From Nocardioides aquaticus (lineage in GTDB: Bacteria > Actinomycetota > Actinomycetes > Propionibacteriales > Nocardioidaceae): a stretch of 64,000 nt of DNA. The stretch is taken from assembly GCF_018459925.1 (NCBI RefSeq), contig NZ_CP075371.1, forward strand, positions 2,480,001 through 2,544,000, given 5' to 3'. The position numbers and the translations under genes were made by a program. How positions within the stretch are numbered: position 1 is the stretch's first letter; every line of letters starts with the position of its first letter. A model generated the notes under the pieces. It saw only the letters and a program-made list of their open reading frames with translations, had not been told where the DNA came from and ran no database searches. This document shows positions 52,240 to 62,671 of the stretch, piece after piece.

Positions 52240-53238
52240 CTAGCCGCCGATGGCCGACATCGGCCGGTCCGGCTGCAGGAACGTGACGTCGTCGATCCCG
52301 TGGCCCGCCGCCTTCGTGCCCATCGCCACGACCCAGCGGTCGGCGATCTCGTCGTCGGTCGCCCCGCTGCGCAGCGCCGTGCGCAGGTCCGACTCGTGGC
52401 GCGCGAACAGGCAGTTGCGGACCTGGCCGTCGGCGGTGAGCCGGACCCGGTCGCAGTCGCCGCAGAACGGGCGGGTGACCGAGGCGATGACACCGACCGT
52501 GCCGGGTCCGCCGTCGACCAGGAACTTCTCGGCCGGGGCGCTGCCCCGCGGCTCGACGGCCGGGGTGAGGGTGAACACCTCGGCCAGGCGGGCGAAGATC
52601 TCCTCGGCGGTGATCATCCCCTCGCGGCTCCAGTCGTGCTGGGCGTCGAGCGGCATCTGCTCGATGAAGCGCAGCTCGTAGCCGCGCTCCAGGCACCAGC
52701 CGAGCAGCTCGGCGGCCTGGTCGTCGTTGGTGCCGCGCAGCAGCACCGCGTTGACCTTGACCGGGCCCAGCCCGGCGGCGTCGGCGGCGGCGAGGCCGGC
52801 CACGACGTCGTCGAACCGGTCGCGGCGGGTGATCTGGTGGAAGGTCTCGCGGCGCACGGTGTCGAGGCTGACGTTGACCCGTGCGAGCCCGGCCGCGGCG
52901 AGCGCGCCGGCGTTGCGCTGCAGGCCGAGGGCGTTGGTGGTGATCGACTGCTCGACGGTGGGGTCGAGGGCGTGCACCTGCTCGACGATGCCGACCAGGC
53001 CCCGGCGGATCAGCGGCTCGCCGCCGGTGTAGCGGACCTCGCGGACGCCGAGCTGCTGCACGCCGATCCGGACCAGGCGGACGACCTCGTCGTCGGTGAG
53101 CACCTCGTCGGTCGGCAGCCAGTCCAGGCCCTCGGCGGGCATGCAGTAGTTGCACCGCAGGTTGCAGCGGTCGGTCAGGGAGACGCGGAGGTCGCTGGCG
53201 ACGCGGCCGAAGCTGTCCTCGAGTGCGCGGGTCTGCAT
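52240..53238 (-). CDS. moaA: GTP 3',8-cyclase MoaA
   Basis: First step of molybdenum-cofactor synthesis, a radical-SAM enzyme. The 332 residues have the N-terminal cluster C25-x3-C29-x2-C32 (DRCNLRCNYCMP), SAM-binding GGEPLIR, and a second cluster in CGDCDR and NCLFAR at the C-terminus. It ends in GG, needed for activity with MoaC. ATG 53238 follows TAGGGT (53250-53245) by 6 bases. No other mo genes are near. Confidence 0.95.
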   Translation of the reverse strand: MQTRALEDSFGRVASDLRVSLTDRCNLRCNYCMPAEGLDWLPTDEVLTDDEVVRLVRIGVQQLGVREVRYTGGEPLIRRGLVGIVEQVHALDPTVEQSITTNALGLQRNAGALAAAGLARVNVSLDTVRRETFHQITRRDRFDDVVAGLAAADAAGLGPVKVNAVLLRGTNDDQAAELLGWCLERGYELRFIEQMPLDAQHDWSREGMITAEEIFARLAEVFTLTPAVEPRGSAPAEKFLVDGGPGTVGVIASVTRPFCGDCDRVRLTADGQVRNCLFARHESDLRTALRSGATDDEIADRWVVAMGTKAAGHGIDDVTFLQPDRPMSAIGG

Positions 53239-53314
53239 CTCCCCACCCTAGGGCCCCGGCGGTTGGTCGTGGTCGCCGCCGGCGCATGTGGGGCCGCTGG
53301 ATAACCTGGTGCCT

Positions 53315-54136
53315 GTGAGGTCGCTGCGGTTCCTGCTCAGCCGGCGCTGGGTCCTCCTGGCACTGGCCATCGCCGTCGTCGCCTACGCGACCTGGTGGCT
53401 GGGCGGGTGGCAGTTCGACCGCCTCGCGGACCGCCAGGACAGCAACGAGGTGGTCCGGGCCAACGAGGAGCGCGAGCCCGCGCCCGTCGAGGACGTCCTC
53501 GCCCCGGGCGGCGACGTCGGCGACAGCGACGAGTGGCGGGTGGTCAGCGCCACCGGGCAGTACGCCGTGGACGACACCGTGATCGTCCGCTACCGCACCC
53601 GTGACGGCGCCGCCGGCGTCGACGTCGTGGTCCCGCTGGTGACCGCGGACGGCACGTCGCTGCTGGTCGACCGCGGCTGGCTGGCGACCGAGGCCGCCGG
53701 CACCGCGCCGTCCGCGGTCCCCGAGCCGCCCAGCGGGGAGGTCACCGTCACCGGCTACGTCCGCGCCGACGGCGAGGGCGACAGCACCGGCGTCGTGGAC
53801 CAGCAGACCCGCGCGGTCAACAGCGCGAGGATCGGCGAGGCGCTGGACCGCGAGGTGTACGGCGGGTTCGTCGAGCTCCGCTCCGAGGACCCGGGCCCGG
53901 CCACGGCCCTGGAGCCGGTCGAGCTGCCCGAGCTGGACAACGGCCCGCACTTCTTCTACGGCCTGCAGTGGTGGTTCTTCGGCCTGCTGGCCATCGGGGG
54001 GTTCGGCTACCTGGCCTACGACGAGTGGCGCGGCGGGGGCCCCCGGGGCCCCCGCCGTACGTCGTCCCGCCCGGGCGCCGACGCCCCGAGCGACGAGCCC
54101 TCCCCCGCCGGTCGGGCCGGTCTCAGCGGGCGCTGA
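53315..54136 (+). CDS. SURF1 family cytochrome oxidase biogenesis protein
   Basis: A 273-residue protein with two membrane helices (about 7-29 and 210-230) around an extracytoplasmic domain. LGGWQFDRLADRQDSN and PHFFYGLQWWFFGLLAIGGFGYLAYDEWR are the family marks. It assists assembly of haem-copper oxidases (heme a insertion). A Pro/Ser-rich tail follows. GTG 53315 is 7 bases after TAACCT (53302-53307). Overlaps the convergent ABC exporter gene by 14 bases. Confidence 0.92.
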   Translation: MRSLRFLLSRRWVLLALAIAVVAYATWWLGGWQFDRLADRQDSNEVVRANEEREPAPVEDVLAPGGDVGDSDEWRVVSATGQYAVDDTVIVRYRTRDGAAGVDVVVPLVTADGTSLLVDRGWLATEAAGTAPSAVPEPPSGEVTVTGYVRADGEGDSTGVVDQQTRAVNSARIGEALDREVYGGFVELRSEDPGPATALEPVELPELDNGPHFFYGLQWWFFGLLAIGGFGYLAYDEWRGGGPRGPRRTSSRPGADAPSDEPSPAGRAGLSGR

Positions 54137-56003
54137 CGACCTCGTCGGTGGCGAACTGCGTGCGGTAGAGGTCGGCGTACAGGCCGCCACGCGCCAGGAG
54201 CTCGGCGTGCGTGCCGCGCTCCACGATCCGGCCCTGCTCGAGCACCAGGATCAGGTCGGCGTTGCGCACGGTCGAGAGCCGGTGGGCGATGACCAGCGAG
54301 GTCCGGCCCTCCAGCGCGGCGTCGAGCGCCCGCTGCACGGCGGCCTCGGACTCGCTGTCGAGGTGGGCGGTGGCCTCGTCCAGGACGACCAGCGCCGGAG
54401 CCTTCAGCAGCAGCCGGGCGATGGCCAGGCGCTGCCGCTCGCCACCGGAGAGCCGGTAGCCGCGGTCGCCGACCACGGTGTCGAGCCCGTCGGGAAGGCT
54501 GCGGATCATCGGCTCGACCTGCGCGGCGCGCAGGGCCTCCCAGATCTCGTCGTCGCTCGCTCCGGGCCGGGCGTAGGCCAGGTTGGCGCGGATCGTGTCG
54601 TGGAACATGTGGGCGTCCTGGGTGACGTACCCGACGGCGGCCTCGAGCGACTCCAGGGTGACGTCACGCACGTCGTGGCCCCCCACCCGCACGACGCCCT
54701 CGCGGGGGTCGTAGAGGCGCGCGACGAGGTTGGTGACCGTGGTCTTGCCGGCGCCGGACGGGCCGACCAGCGCCACCATCTGCCCCGGCTCGGCCTTGAA
54801 GGACAGGTCCTGCAGGACCGGGCCGCTGTCCTCGCGGCCCTCCTTGCGCGCCACCGACTCCAGCGAGGCCAGGGACACCTCGTCGGCCCGGGGGTAGCGG
54901 AACGACACGTGGTCCAGCTCGAGGCTCGAGGAGCCGGGCGGGAGCACGCCGGCGTCGGCCTTCTCCTCGACCAGCGAGGGCAGGTCCAGGACCTCGAAGA
55001 CCCGGTCGAAGCTGACCAGGGCCGTCATCACGTCGATGCGCACGTTGGCCAGGCCCTGCATCGGTCCGAGCAGGCGCAGCAGCAGCGCACCGAGGGCGAT
55101 CAGGGTGCCGGGCGAGAGCTGCTGCTGGATGGCGAGGTAGCCGCCGACGCCGTAGACCAGGGCGGTGGCCAGGGAGGGCACCAGCGTCATCGCGGCGAAG
55201 AACAGCCTGGTCAGCAACGAGATCCGCACGCCCAGGTCGCGGACCCGGTCGGCCTTGGCGGCGAAGAGGACGTCCTCCTCGCTGCGCCGACCGAACAGCT
55301 TGAGCAGCATCGCGCCGCCCACGCTGAACCGCTCGGTCATCGCGTTGCCGAGGTCGGCGTTGCCGTCCATCTGGTCGCGGCTCATCCCGGCGAGCCGACC
55401 GCTCACCCAGCGCGAGGTCAGCAGCAGCACCGGGAACAGCGCGAGGCAGAGCAGGGTCACCTGCCAGCTCAGCGCCAGCATCGTCACGCCGACCACCACG
55501 ACCGAGACGGTGTTGGAGACCGTGCCGGACAGTGTCGAGGTGAAGGCCCGCTGGGCGCCGATGACGTCGTTGTTGAGCCGGCTGACCAGGGCGCCGGTCT
55601 GGGTCCGGGTGAAGAACGCCAGCGACTGGCGCTGCACGTGGGCGAAGACGCGGGTCCTCAGGTCGTAGATCAGCCCCTCGCCGATCCGTGAGGAGAGGTA
55701 GCCGCTGACCACGGACATCGCGGCCGTGAGGACGGCGAAGAGCGCGATGCCGGAGGCCAGCAGCACGACGACGGAGACGTCACCGTCCAGGACCCCGTCG
55801 TCGATGACCCGCTGGATCAGCAGCGGCGGCACGACCACCAGGGCGGCCTCGAGCACCGTGAACAGGAGGAAGACCGCGATCAGCCGGCGGTGCGGTCGCG
55901 CGAAGCTCACGACGCGGCGCAGGGTCTGCCGCTCGATCTTGCTCTCGACGGCCGACCGGTCCGAGCGCAGGTACCGGAAGGAGGCACCGCCGCCACTGCT
56001 CAT
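54123..56003 (-). CDS. ABC transporter ATP-binding/permease protein (exporter type)
   Basis: A 626-residue half transporter, presumed homodimer. Six membrane helices lie at about 45-330 (RLIAVFLLFTVLEAALVVVPPLLIQRVIDD) and the ATPase at about 365-610: Walker A VGPSGAGKTTVTNL, signature LSGGERQRLAIARLL, Walker B ALVVLDEAT, H-loop VIAHRLSTV. The type exports lipids or drugs; substrate unknown. ATG 56003 and in-frame GTG 56015 are possible. Stands alone on its strand. Confidence 0.92.
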   Translation of the reverse strand: MSSGGGASFRYLRSDRSAVESKIERQTLRRVVSFARPHRRLIAVFLLFTVLEAALVVVPPLLIQRVIDDGVLDGDVSVVVLLASGIALFAVLTAAMSVVSGYLSSRIGEGLIYDLRTRVFAHVQRQSLAFFTRTQTGALVSRLNNDVIGAQRAFTSTLSGTVSNTVSVVVVGVTMLALSWQVTLLCLALFPVLLLTSRWVSGRLAGMSRDQMDGNADLGNAMTERFSVGGAMLLKLFGRRSEEDVLFAAKADRVRDLGVRISLLTRLFFAAMTLVPSLATALVYGVGGYLAIQQQLSPGTLIALGALLLRLLGPMQGLANVRIDVMTALVSFDRVFEVLDLPSLVEEKADAGVLPPGSSSLELDHVSFRYPRADEVSLASLESVARKEGREDSGPVLQDLSFKAEPGQMVALVGPSGAGKTTVTNLVARLYDPREGVVRVGGHDVRDVTLESLEAAVGYVTQDAHMFHDTIRANLAYARPGASDDEIWEALRAAQVEPMIRSLPDGLDTVVGDRGYRLSGGERQRLAIARLLLKAPALVVLDEATAHLDSESEAAVQRALDAALEGRTSLVIAHRLSTVRNADLILVLEQGRIVERGTHAELLARGGLYADLYRTQFATDEVVSAR

Positions 56004-56112
56004 CAACGACAACACGTCCTCCGGACACGATCGACGACGCCGCCTCGTCGCGGTGTCCTGGTCACAACCCCGTGGGGGGTCTGGTTGTTCCGCACCCGAC
56101 CTCGGCCGGGGG

Positions 56113-56910
56113 TCAGCCGGGTCCCCCGGCGCCCAGCGCCCGGAAGCGGCGCACCTGCGCCTCGCGCTCGAGCCGGCACTGCTCGGCGAGCTCGCGGCCG
56201 GCGGCGCCCTGGAGCAGGGCCTTGGTCTCCGTGACGACCTCGGGCGCTGGCCCCAGCAGGGCGGCGACCAGCTCCTGGACGGCCGCGTCGAGCGCGTCGG
56301 CGGGGACGCTGCGCAGCGCCAGGCCGATCGCGACGGCCTCGGGGCCCTGCACGGTGCGTGCCGTCGCGCACAGCTCGAGCGCGCGGGCGTACCCGACGGC
56401 CTCGACCAGCGGCTTCGTGCCCCCGAGGTCGGGCACGAGCCCGAGGACCGACTCCTTCATCGAGAACCCGACGTCGTCGGTCACCACCCGCAGGTCGCAG
56501 GCCAGGGCGAGCTGGAACCCCGCGCCGATGGCGTGGCCGTGCACGGCGGCGACCGACACGAAGCGCGGGTCGTGGAGCCAGGTGAACCCGGCCTGGTAGT
56601 CGGCGATGGTCGCGGCCATCGCCGCGTCGTCGAGCGCGAAGAGGTCGCCGACGGCCTCGACGCCGTCGGGTGCGCCCCCGGGCAGGAGGAGGCTGCGGTC
56701 CAGGCCGGCCGAGAACGACGCACCGGCGCCGCGGAGCACGACCACGCGGACGCTGCCGGGCAGGTCCGCGCCGAGGGCGGCCAGCGCCCGCCACATCGTG
56801 GGCGTCTGGGCGTTGCGCTTCTCGGGCCGGTCGAGGGTGACTGTGGCGAGCGCGCCGTCGAGGTCCAGGTCGAGGCGGAGCCCGGCGCGGGCGAGGTCGT
56901 CGGGGCTCAT
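56113..56910 (-). CDS. Enoyl-CoA hydratase/isomerase family protein
   Basis: A 265-residue crotonase-fold enzyme. The oxyanion hole is formed around GAGASFSAGLD and HGHAIGAGFQLALACDLRV; the usual glutamates are around FSMKESVLGLVPDLGG. True hydratase activity, or another crotonase reaction, cannot be settled. ATG 56910 follows TACACT (56923-56918) by 7 bases; upstream starts are rejected on that basis. Confidence 0.9.
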   Translation of the reverse strand: MSPDDLARAGLRLDLDLDGALATVTLDRPEKRNAQTPTMWRALAALGADLPGSVRVVVLRGAGASFSAGLDRSLLLPGGAPDGVEAVGDLFALDDAAMAATIADYQAGFTWLHDPRFVSVAAVHGHAIGAGFQLALACDLRVVTDDVGFSMKESVLGLVPDLGGTKPLVEAVGYARALELCATARTVQGPEAVAIGLALRSVPADALDAAVQELVAALLGPAPEVVTETKALLQGAAGRELAEQCRLEREAQVRRFRALGAGGPG

Positions 56911-56961
56911 GGCCGTGAGTGTAGGCAGCGGCGCCGACATCCCGCCCGGGCCGCTCCTGGC

Positions 56962-58560
<1,599 letters not shown>

Positions 58561-58651
58561 CTGGGTCACTAGTGTAGGGATCCCCGCGCACCGGGCCGGT
58601 GCCGCGGGTCGACGTCGCGCCCGAGGTGTGACCCGGGACTCAGGAGACGGC

Positions 58652-59602
58652 GTGCGGTTCAACCCCAAGGCCCGGCTGGACACGCGACGCGTGCGCGACA
58701 CCGGCGGCTCCCGAGGGCGAGCGGGAGGTCGTACGGCGGGTGCGGCCCGCGGCGGGTCGGGCCTGCCGGTGTCGCCCGGTGCGCTCGGCGGCGGCGGGAT
58801 CGGCCTGCTCGTGGTCGTGGGGGTCGTCCTGCTCCTGGTGCAGGTGCTCGGCGGCGGGGGCGGCGGGAGCGGCGCGGTCGACGGTGCGCTGGACACGAGC
58901 CGGGTGGGCGGCTCGGACCGGTACGCCTCCTGCGCGACCGGGGCGGACGCCCAGGCCTCCGCCGACTGCGCACGGGTGGCGGTGGAGAACTCGCTGACCG
59001 ACTTCTGGACCGACGAGCTGGGCTCCCGCTTCCGCGCCGAGGAGGCCCTGGTGACCTTCGCGTCGTCGGTCGACACCGGGTGCGGGGCGGCGTCGTCGGC
59101 CGTGGGTCCGTTCTACTGCCCGGCCGACGAGACGATCTACCTCGACACCGACTTCTTCGACGAGGTCCTCGAGCGTCGCCTCGGCGGGCCCGACGGCGGG
59201 TTCGTCGAGCCGTACGTGCTGGCCCACGAGTACGGCCACCACGTGCAGAAGGTCCTGGGGACGATGGGGCGGGTGCGGACCCAGCAGGGTCCGACGAGCG
59301 ACGCCGTACGCCTGGAGCTGCAGGCCGACTGCTACGCCGGGATGTGGGCGTCGGCGGCCACCACGACCGACGACGACAGCGGCGAGGCGCTGGTCAGCGA
59401 GCTCACCGAGCAGGACGTCCAGCAGGCCCTCGCGGCCGCGCAGGCCGTGGGCGACGACCGGATACAGGAGCGCACGCAGGGACAGGTGACCGAGGAGACC
59501 TGGACGCACGGGTCGGCGGCCTCGCGGATGCGGTGGTTCACCACGGGCTTCGAGCGGGGCTCGCTCGAGGCGTGCGACACGTTCGCGGCCACCAGCCTCT
59601 GA
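58652..59602 (+). CDS. Neutral zinc metallopeptidase (YpfJ family)
   Basis: A 316-residue membrane-anchored protease. A basic N-terminus and a single membrane helix at about 46-70 precede the peptidase domain with the zinc motif H192-E-Y-G-H196 (VLAHEYGHHVQ) and the third ligand region LELQADCYAGMWA. Cysteines at the domain start and end may form disulphides outside the cell. Physiological substrate unknown. CAGGAGAC precedes GTG 58652. Divergent from the ABC-F gene. Confidence 0.9.
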   Translation: MRFNPKARLDTRRVRDTGGSRGRAGGRTAGAARGGSGLPVSPGALGGGGIGLLVVVGVVLLLVQVLGGGGGGSGAVDGALDTSRVGGSDRYASCATGADAQASADCARVAVENSLTDFWTDELGSRFRAEEALVTFASSVDTGCGAASSAVGPFYCPADETIYLDTDFFDEVLERRLGGPDGGFVEPYVLAHEYGHHVQKVLGTMGRVRTQQGPTSDAVRLELQADCYAGMWASAATTTDDDSGEALVSELTEQDVQQALAAAQAVGDDRIQERTQGQVTEETWTHGSAASRMRWFTTGFERGSLEACDTFAATSL

Positions 59603-59623
59603 CGGACGCGACCGCGGGGCGGG

Positions 59624-60538
59624 TCAGCCGATCAGGGCGTCGACCGCCTCGGACTGGCGCTGCAGCGAGCGCAGGTAGGGCGCGACCGACGGATGGCGGA
59701 ACTTCCCGGCCAGCGCCCCCTCGCCCGTCGCGACCCGGGCGAGCGCCCAGTCGGCGCGGGTCAGCGCGGTGTAGACGGCGGTGACCCGGGCGCCGAGGAG
59801 CACCTCGTCGGCCGTGGCGAGGTCGGTCGGGAGGCCGAGCAGGAACGCGTCCAGGAGCGGGGGCAGGTCCTCGCGGGCCGCGAGGGAGTAGTAGCCCAGG
59901 TCGCTGCCGACCGGGCCGGTGCCGAGGCTGCCCCAGTCGACGGCCAGCACGTCGTCGCCGTCGCGGCCGCGCAGGTTGGCCGGCGTCGGGTCGCCGTGCT
60001 GCAGGACCTGGGGCAGGGCGTCGACGCGGTCGAGCCACGTGGAGCGCCGCGACCAGAGGTGGTCGGCGACGTCGGACACGGTGGTCCGGGCCAGGGTGGT
60101 CCAGCCGCCGCGGGCGGCCACGCGGCCGAGCCGGTCGCGCAGCTGGTCGCGCGCCAGCGGCACCCCGGCCCGGGGCACCGGTGCGCCAGCGAGGCGGCCG
60201 AGGGCGTGGGCCACGAACAGCCCGCTGGTGCACGCGTCCTCGACCCACTCCTGGGTCAGGGTGATCCCCTCGTCGTCCTCCTCGACCGCCAGGTGGCCGT
60301 CGGCCCGGCTGCGCACCCCGGGCAGCCCGGCGGCCAGGCCGCCGGCGACCACGTCGGCCTCGCGGCGCCAGTAGGCGAAGTGGTGCGGGTCGGCGAGCTC
60401 GGGCAGGTCGAGCGGGCCGGGGGCGGCCAGGCGCTTGACGACCAGGGCCCGCTCGGGCGTGGCGGTGCGCCACACACCCACCGTCGAGGGGCCGGCCGCC
60501 CCGGGCAGCGGGTGCCAGCCGGGCTCGGGCTGCCACAT
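59624..60538 (-). CDS. Phosphotransferase family protein (APH fold)
   Basis: A 304-residue kinase-like protein: VVKRLAAPG (N-lobe), catalytic loop VLQHGDPTPANLRGRDG and metal motif LAVDWGSLGTGPVGSDLGYY. Substrate unknown and not necessarily an antibiotic. ATG 60538 follows TAGCGT (60550-60545) by 6 bases. This is the third such kinase-like gene of the window, unrelated in detail to the two near tRNA-Leu. Confidence 0.86.
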   Translation of the reverse strand: MWQPEPGWHPLPGAAGPSTVGVWRTATPERALVVKRLAAPGPLDLPELADPHHFAYWRREADVVAGGLAAGLPGVRSRADGHLAVEEDDEGITLTQEWVEDACTSGLFVAHALGRLAGAPVPRAGVPLARDQLRDRLGRVAARGGWTTLARTTVSDVADHLWSRRSTWLDRVDALPQVLQHGDPTPANLRGRDGDDVLAVDWGSLGTGPVGSDLGYYSLAAREDLPPLLDAFLLGLPTDLATADEVLLGARVTAVYTALTRADWALARVATGEGALAGKFRHPSVAPYLRSLQRQSEAVDALIG

Positions 60539-60604
60539 GCCTGGACGCTAGCCGTCCGGGGCGCCGTCGGGCCGCCCGTGGCGCGGGACACGCCGGGGAG
60601 CCGG

Positions 60605-61237
60605 TCAGGCGTTGACCACGCGGACCAGGGCCGAGGCGGCGCGCAGGGCCGCGTCGCCGAGCACGCCGCGCCGCGGGTCGGGGACGTCGAGCCACGGCTC
60701 GTGCACCGTCAGGCGGCGCAGCCGGGCGTCGGCCAGCACCTCCTCCACAGCCGGCCGGTCGCCGCCGACGACCACCGGCCCGCCGTCGCGGGCGATCTCC
60801 TCGAGGACACGCGCGGCGTGGTCGGCGGCGGCCTCGTAGGCCTGCCGCGCCTGGTTGTCGCGGCGCCGTGCGAACCGCTGCTGCGACTGCCCTCCCGCCT
60901 TGGTGCGGCCCTGGACGTGGCGCTGGCCGACCTTGGAGGCGGCCGTCGAGGTGCCGCGCATCGCCGCGACGGCGAACCCGCCCTTGCGCACCAGCAGCAG
61001 GCCCCACTCCCCCGGCACCGCGTCGCGCACGGCGGCGGCGAACGTCCCCGCGTCGGGCGACCCGTCGTACGCCCGGCCGAACGGCAGCCGTGCGGTGAAG
61101 GTCGACCCGTCCGCCGCCGACCCCACCAGCGCGCCGTCCTCGACGAGCAGCACCAGCTCGCCGTGGCGCACCCCGACGTTGCCGACCCACCGCTCCACCC
61201 GCTCCGGTGGCACCAGCACGGTGGTGGGGGTCGTCAT
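60605..61237 (-). CDS. acVLRF1 family peptidyl-tRNA hydrolase
   Basis: A 210-residue actinobacterial member of the Vms1-like release-factor-1 group, which frees peptides from tRNA in stalled ribosomes. The key loop is GQSQQRFARRRDNQAR (about 118-133), whose glutamine stands where RF1 has GGQ, preceded by VQGRTKAGG. ATG 61237 follows TAGCGT (61250-61245) by 7 bases. Confidence 0.9.
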   Translation of the reverse strand: MTTPTTVLVPPERVERWVGNVGVRHGELVLLVEDGALVGSAADGSTFTARLPFGRAYDGSPDAGTFAAAVRDAVPGEWGLLLVRKGGFAVAAMRGTSTAASKVGQRHVQGRTKAGGQSQQRFARRRDNQARQAYEAAADHAARVLEEIARDGGPVVVGGDRPAVEEVLADARLRRLTVHEPWLDVPDPRRGVLGDAALRAASALVRVVNA

Positions 61238-61258
61238 GACGGTGACGCTAGCCGGGGG

Positions 61259-61777
61259 CTACTGGCCGAAGACCAGCCGGAACCGCTCCAGCACCACCGG
61301 CATGTCCGGCTCGAAGCCGCCCGCGGACCCCGCGAAGAACGCGGCGTGCACCTGGCGCCAGTGCGCCAGCGTCCGGTCGCCCTCGCCCTCGTCCCGGGCG
61401 TGCTCGTCACCCACCTCGGAGAACGGGACCACCTCGACGGCGGTCGTCTCGACCAGGGCCCGGGGGTGGCCGGCGCCGTCGAGGACGATCCCCATCTCGC
61501 CGACCCGGGGCAGCGGCGCGTCCTCGGCGTCGTAGTCCGCGCGGGCGGAGGCGGTCGCGGTCTTGGTCCCGTCGACGACGAGCTGGACCAGCTCGTCGGC
61601 CTGGGCGGGCGTGCGCCCGAACGACCACGTCGGCGGGGTCACCGCCTCCAGGGTCGAGGACGGCAGGTAGCCCGGCAGCGTGGTCAGCTTGCCCCGGTGG
61701 CAGGCCAGGCCCCAGAACCGCTCGACCGCGCCCTCGTCGGGCGCGGCCGGCTCGCCGGCGTCCGGTGCCTGCGTCAC
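61259..61777 (-). CDS. ASCH domain-containing protein
   Basis: A 172-residue protein with an ASCH domain (PUA-like RNA-binding fold): WSFGRTPAQADELVQLVVDGTKTATAS, then VGEMGIVLDGAGHPRALVETTAVEVVPF. Some relatives hydrolyse N4-acetylcytidine or bind RNA. GTG 61777 stands 10 bases past the sufT-like stop, so the gene may be the tail of the suf operon. Confidence 0.86.
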   Translation of the reverse strand: MTQAPDAGEPAAPDEGAVERFWGLACHRGKLTTLPGYLPSSTLEAVTPPTWSFGRTPAQADELVQLVVDGTKTATASARADYDAEDAPLPRVGEMGIVLDGAGHPRALVETTAVEVVPFSEVGDEHARDEGEGDRTLAHWRQVHAAFFAGSAGGFEPDMPVVLERFRLVFGQ

Positions 61778-61787
61778 CTCGGCGTGC

Positions 61788-62198
61788 TCAGACGTTGAAG
61801 CCGAGGGCGCGCAGCTGCTCGCGGCCGTCGGGGGTGATCTTGTCCGGGCCCCACGGCGGCATCCAGACCCAGTTGATCGCGACGTCGTTGACCAGGCCCT
61901 CGAGCGCGGCGTGCGTCTGGTCCTGGATGACGTCGGTCAGCGGGCAGGCCGCGGAGGTCAGCGTCATGTCGATGACGCAGTTGCTGCCCTCGTCGACGTG
62001 CACGGCGTAGACCAGGCCGAGGTCGACGACGTTGATGCCGAGCTCGGGGTCGACGACGTCCTTCATCGCCTCGGTGACGTCGTCCTCGCTCGGCGCGGCG
62101 CTGCCGGCCGGCTGCGCGGTCGCGGCCTCCGGCACGGGCGGGAGGTCGGTGTGGTCGGGGACGACCGTGGTCGCCTCGTCGGTCTTCTGCTCGGTCAT
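61788..62198 (-). CDS. sufT: Metal-sulfur cluster assembly factor (DUF59, SufT-like)
   Basis: A 136-residue DUF59/MIP18 protein assisting Fe-S cluster maturation. After a 35-residue acidic Pro/Ala tail come VTEAMKDVVDPELGINVVDLGLVYAVH and the conserved Cys in LTSAACPLTDVIQDQ; NWVWMPPWGPDKI is the C-terminal block. ATG 62198 overlaps the sufU stop (ATGA), so the gene is the third in the suf run sufS-sufU-sufT. Confidence 0.92.
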   Translation of the reverse strand: MTEQKTDEATTVVPDHTDLPPVPEAATAQPAGSAAPSEDDVTEAMKDVVDPELGINVVDLGLVYAVHVDEGSNCVIDMTLTSAACPLTDVIQDQTHAALEGLVNDVAINWVWMPPWGPDKITPDGREQLRALGFNV

Positions 62199-62671
62199 GC
62201 TGACTCCTCCATCACGTTGGCGGTCGCGTCCTTCCAGGCCATCCAGGACAGCAGCGCGCACTTCACGCGTGCCGGGAACTTCGCCACGCCGGCGAAGGCG
62301 ATCCCGTCCTCGAGGACGTCCTCGTCCGGCTCGACCTGGCCCTTGCCCTGCATCAGCGTCAGGAAGTCCTGGTGGATCGCCAGGGCCTCCTCGACGGGCT
62401 TGCCGATGACCAGGTCGGCCATCACCGAGGTCGACGCCTGGGAGATCGAGCATCCCACGGCGTCGTACGAGACGTCCTGCACCACCGGGCCGTCGGGCCC
62501 GTCGGTGAGGTGCACGCGCAGGGTCACCTCGTCCCCGCAGGTCGGGTTGACGTGGTGGACCTCGGCCTCGTACGGGTCGCGCAGGCCCGCGTGGTGCGGG
62601 TTCTTGTAGTGGTCCAGGATGATCTCCTGGTAGAGCGCGTCCAGGTCGTGTCCGCCGGTACTCGTCGTCAT
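62195..62671 (-). CDS. sufU: Fe-S cluster assembly sulfur-transfer protein SufU
   Basis: A 158-residue zinc-dependent sulfur acceptor for SufS. Three cysteines and an aspartate bind the zinc: NPTCGDEVTL, SYDAVGCSISQASTSVM and VKCALLSW. The GLRDP and ILDHYKNPHH segments are typical. ATG 62671 overlaps the sufS stop. The SufU type, rather than SufE, is usual in Actinobacteria and Firmicutes. Confidence 0.95.
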   Translation of the reverse strand: MTTSTGGHDLDALYQEIILDHYKNPHHAGLRDPYEAEVHHVNPTCGDEVTLRVHLTDGPDGPVVQDVSYDAVGCSISQASTSVMADLVIGKPVEEALAIHQDFLTLMQGKGQVEPDEDVLEDGIAFAGVAKFPARVKCALLSWMAWKDATANVMEESA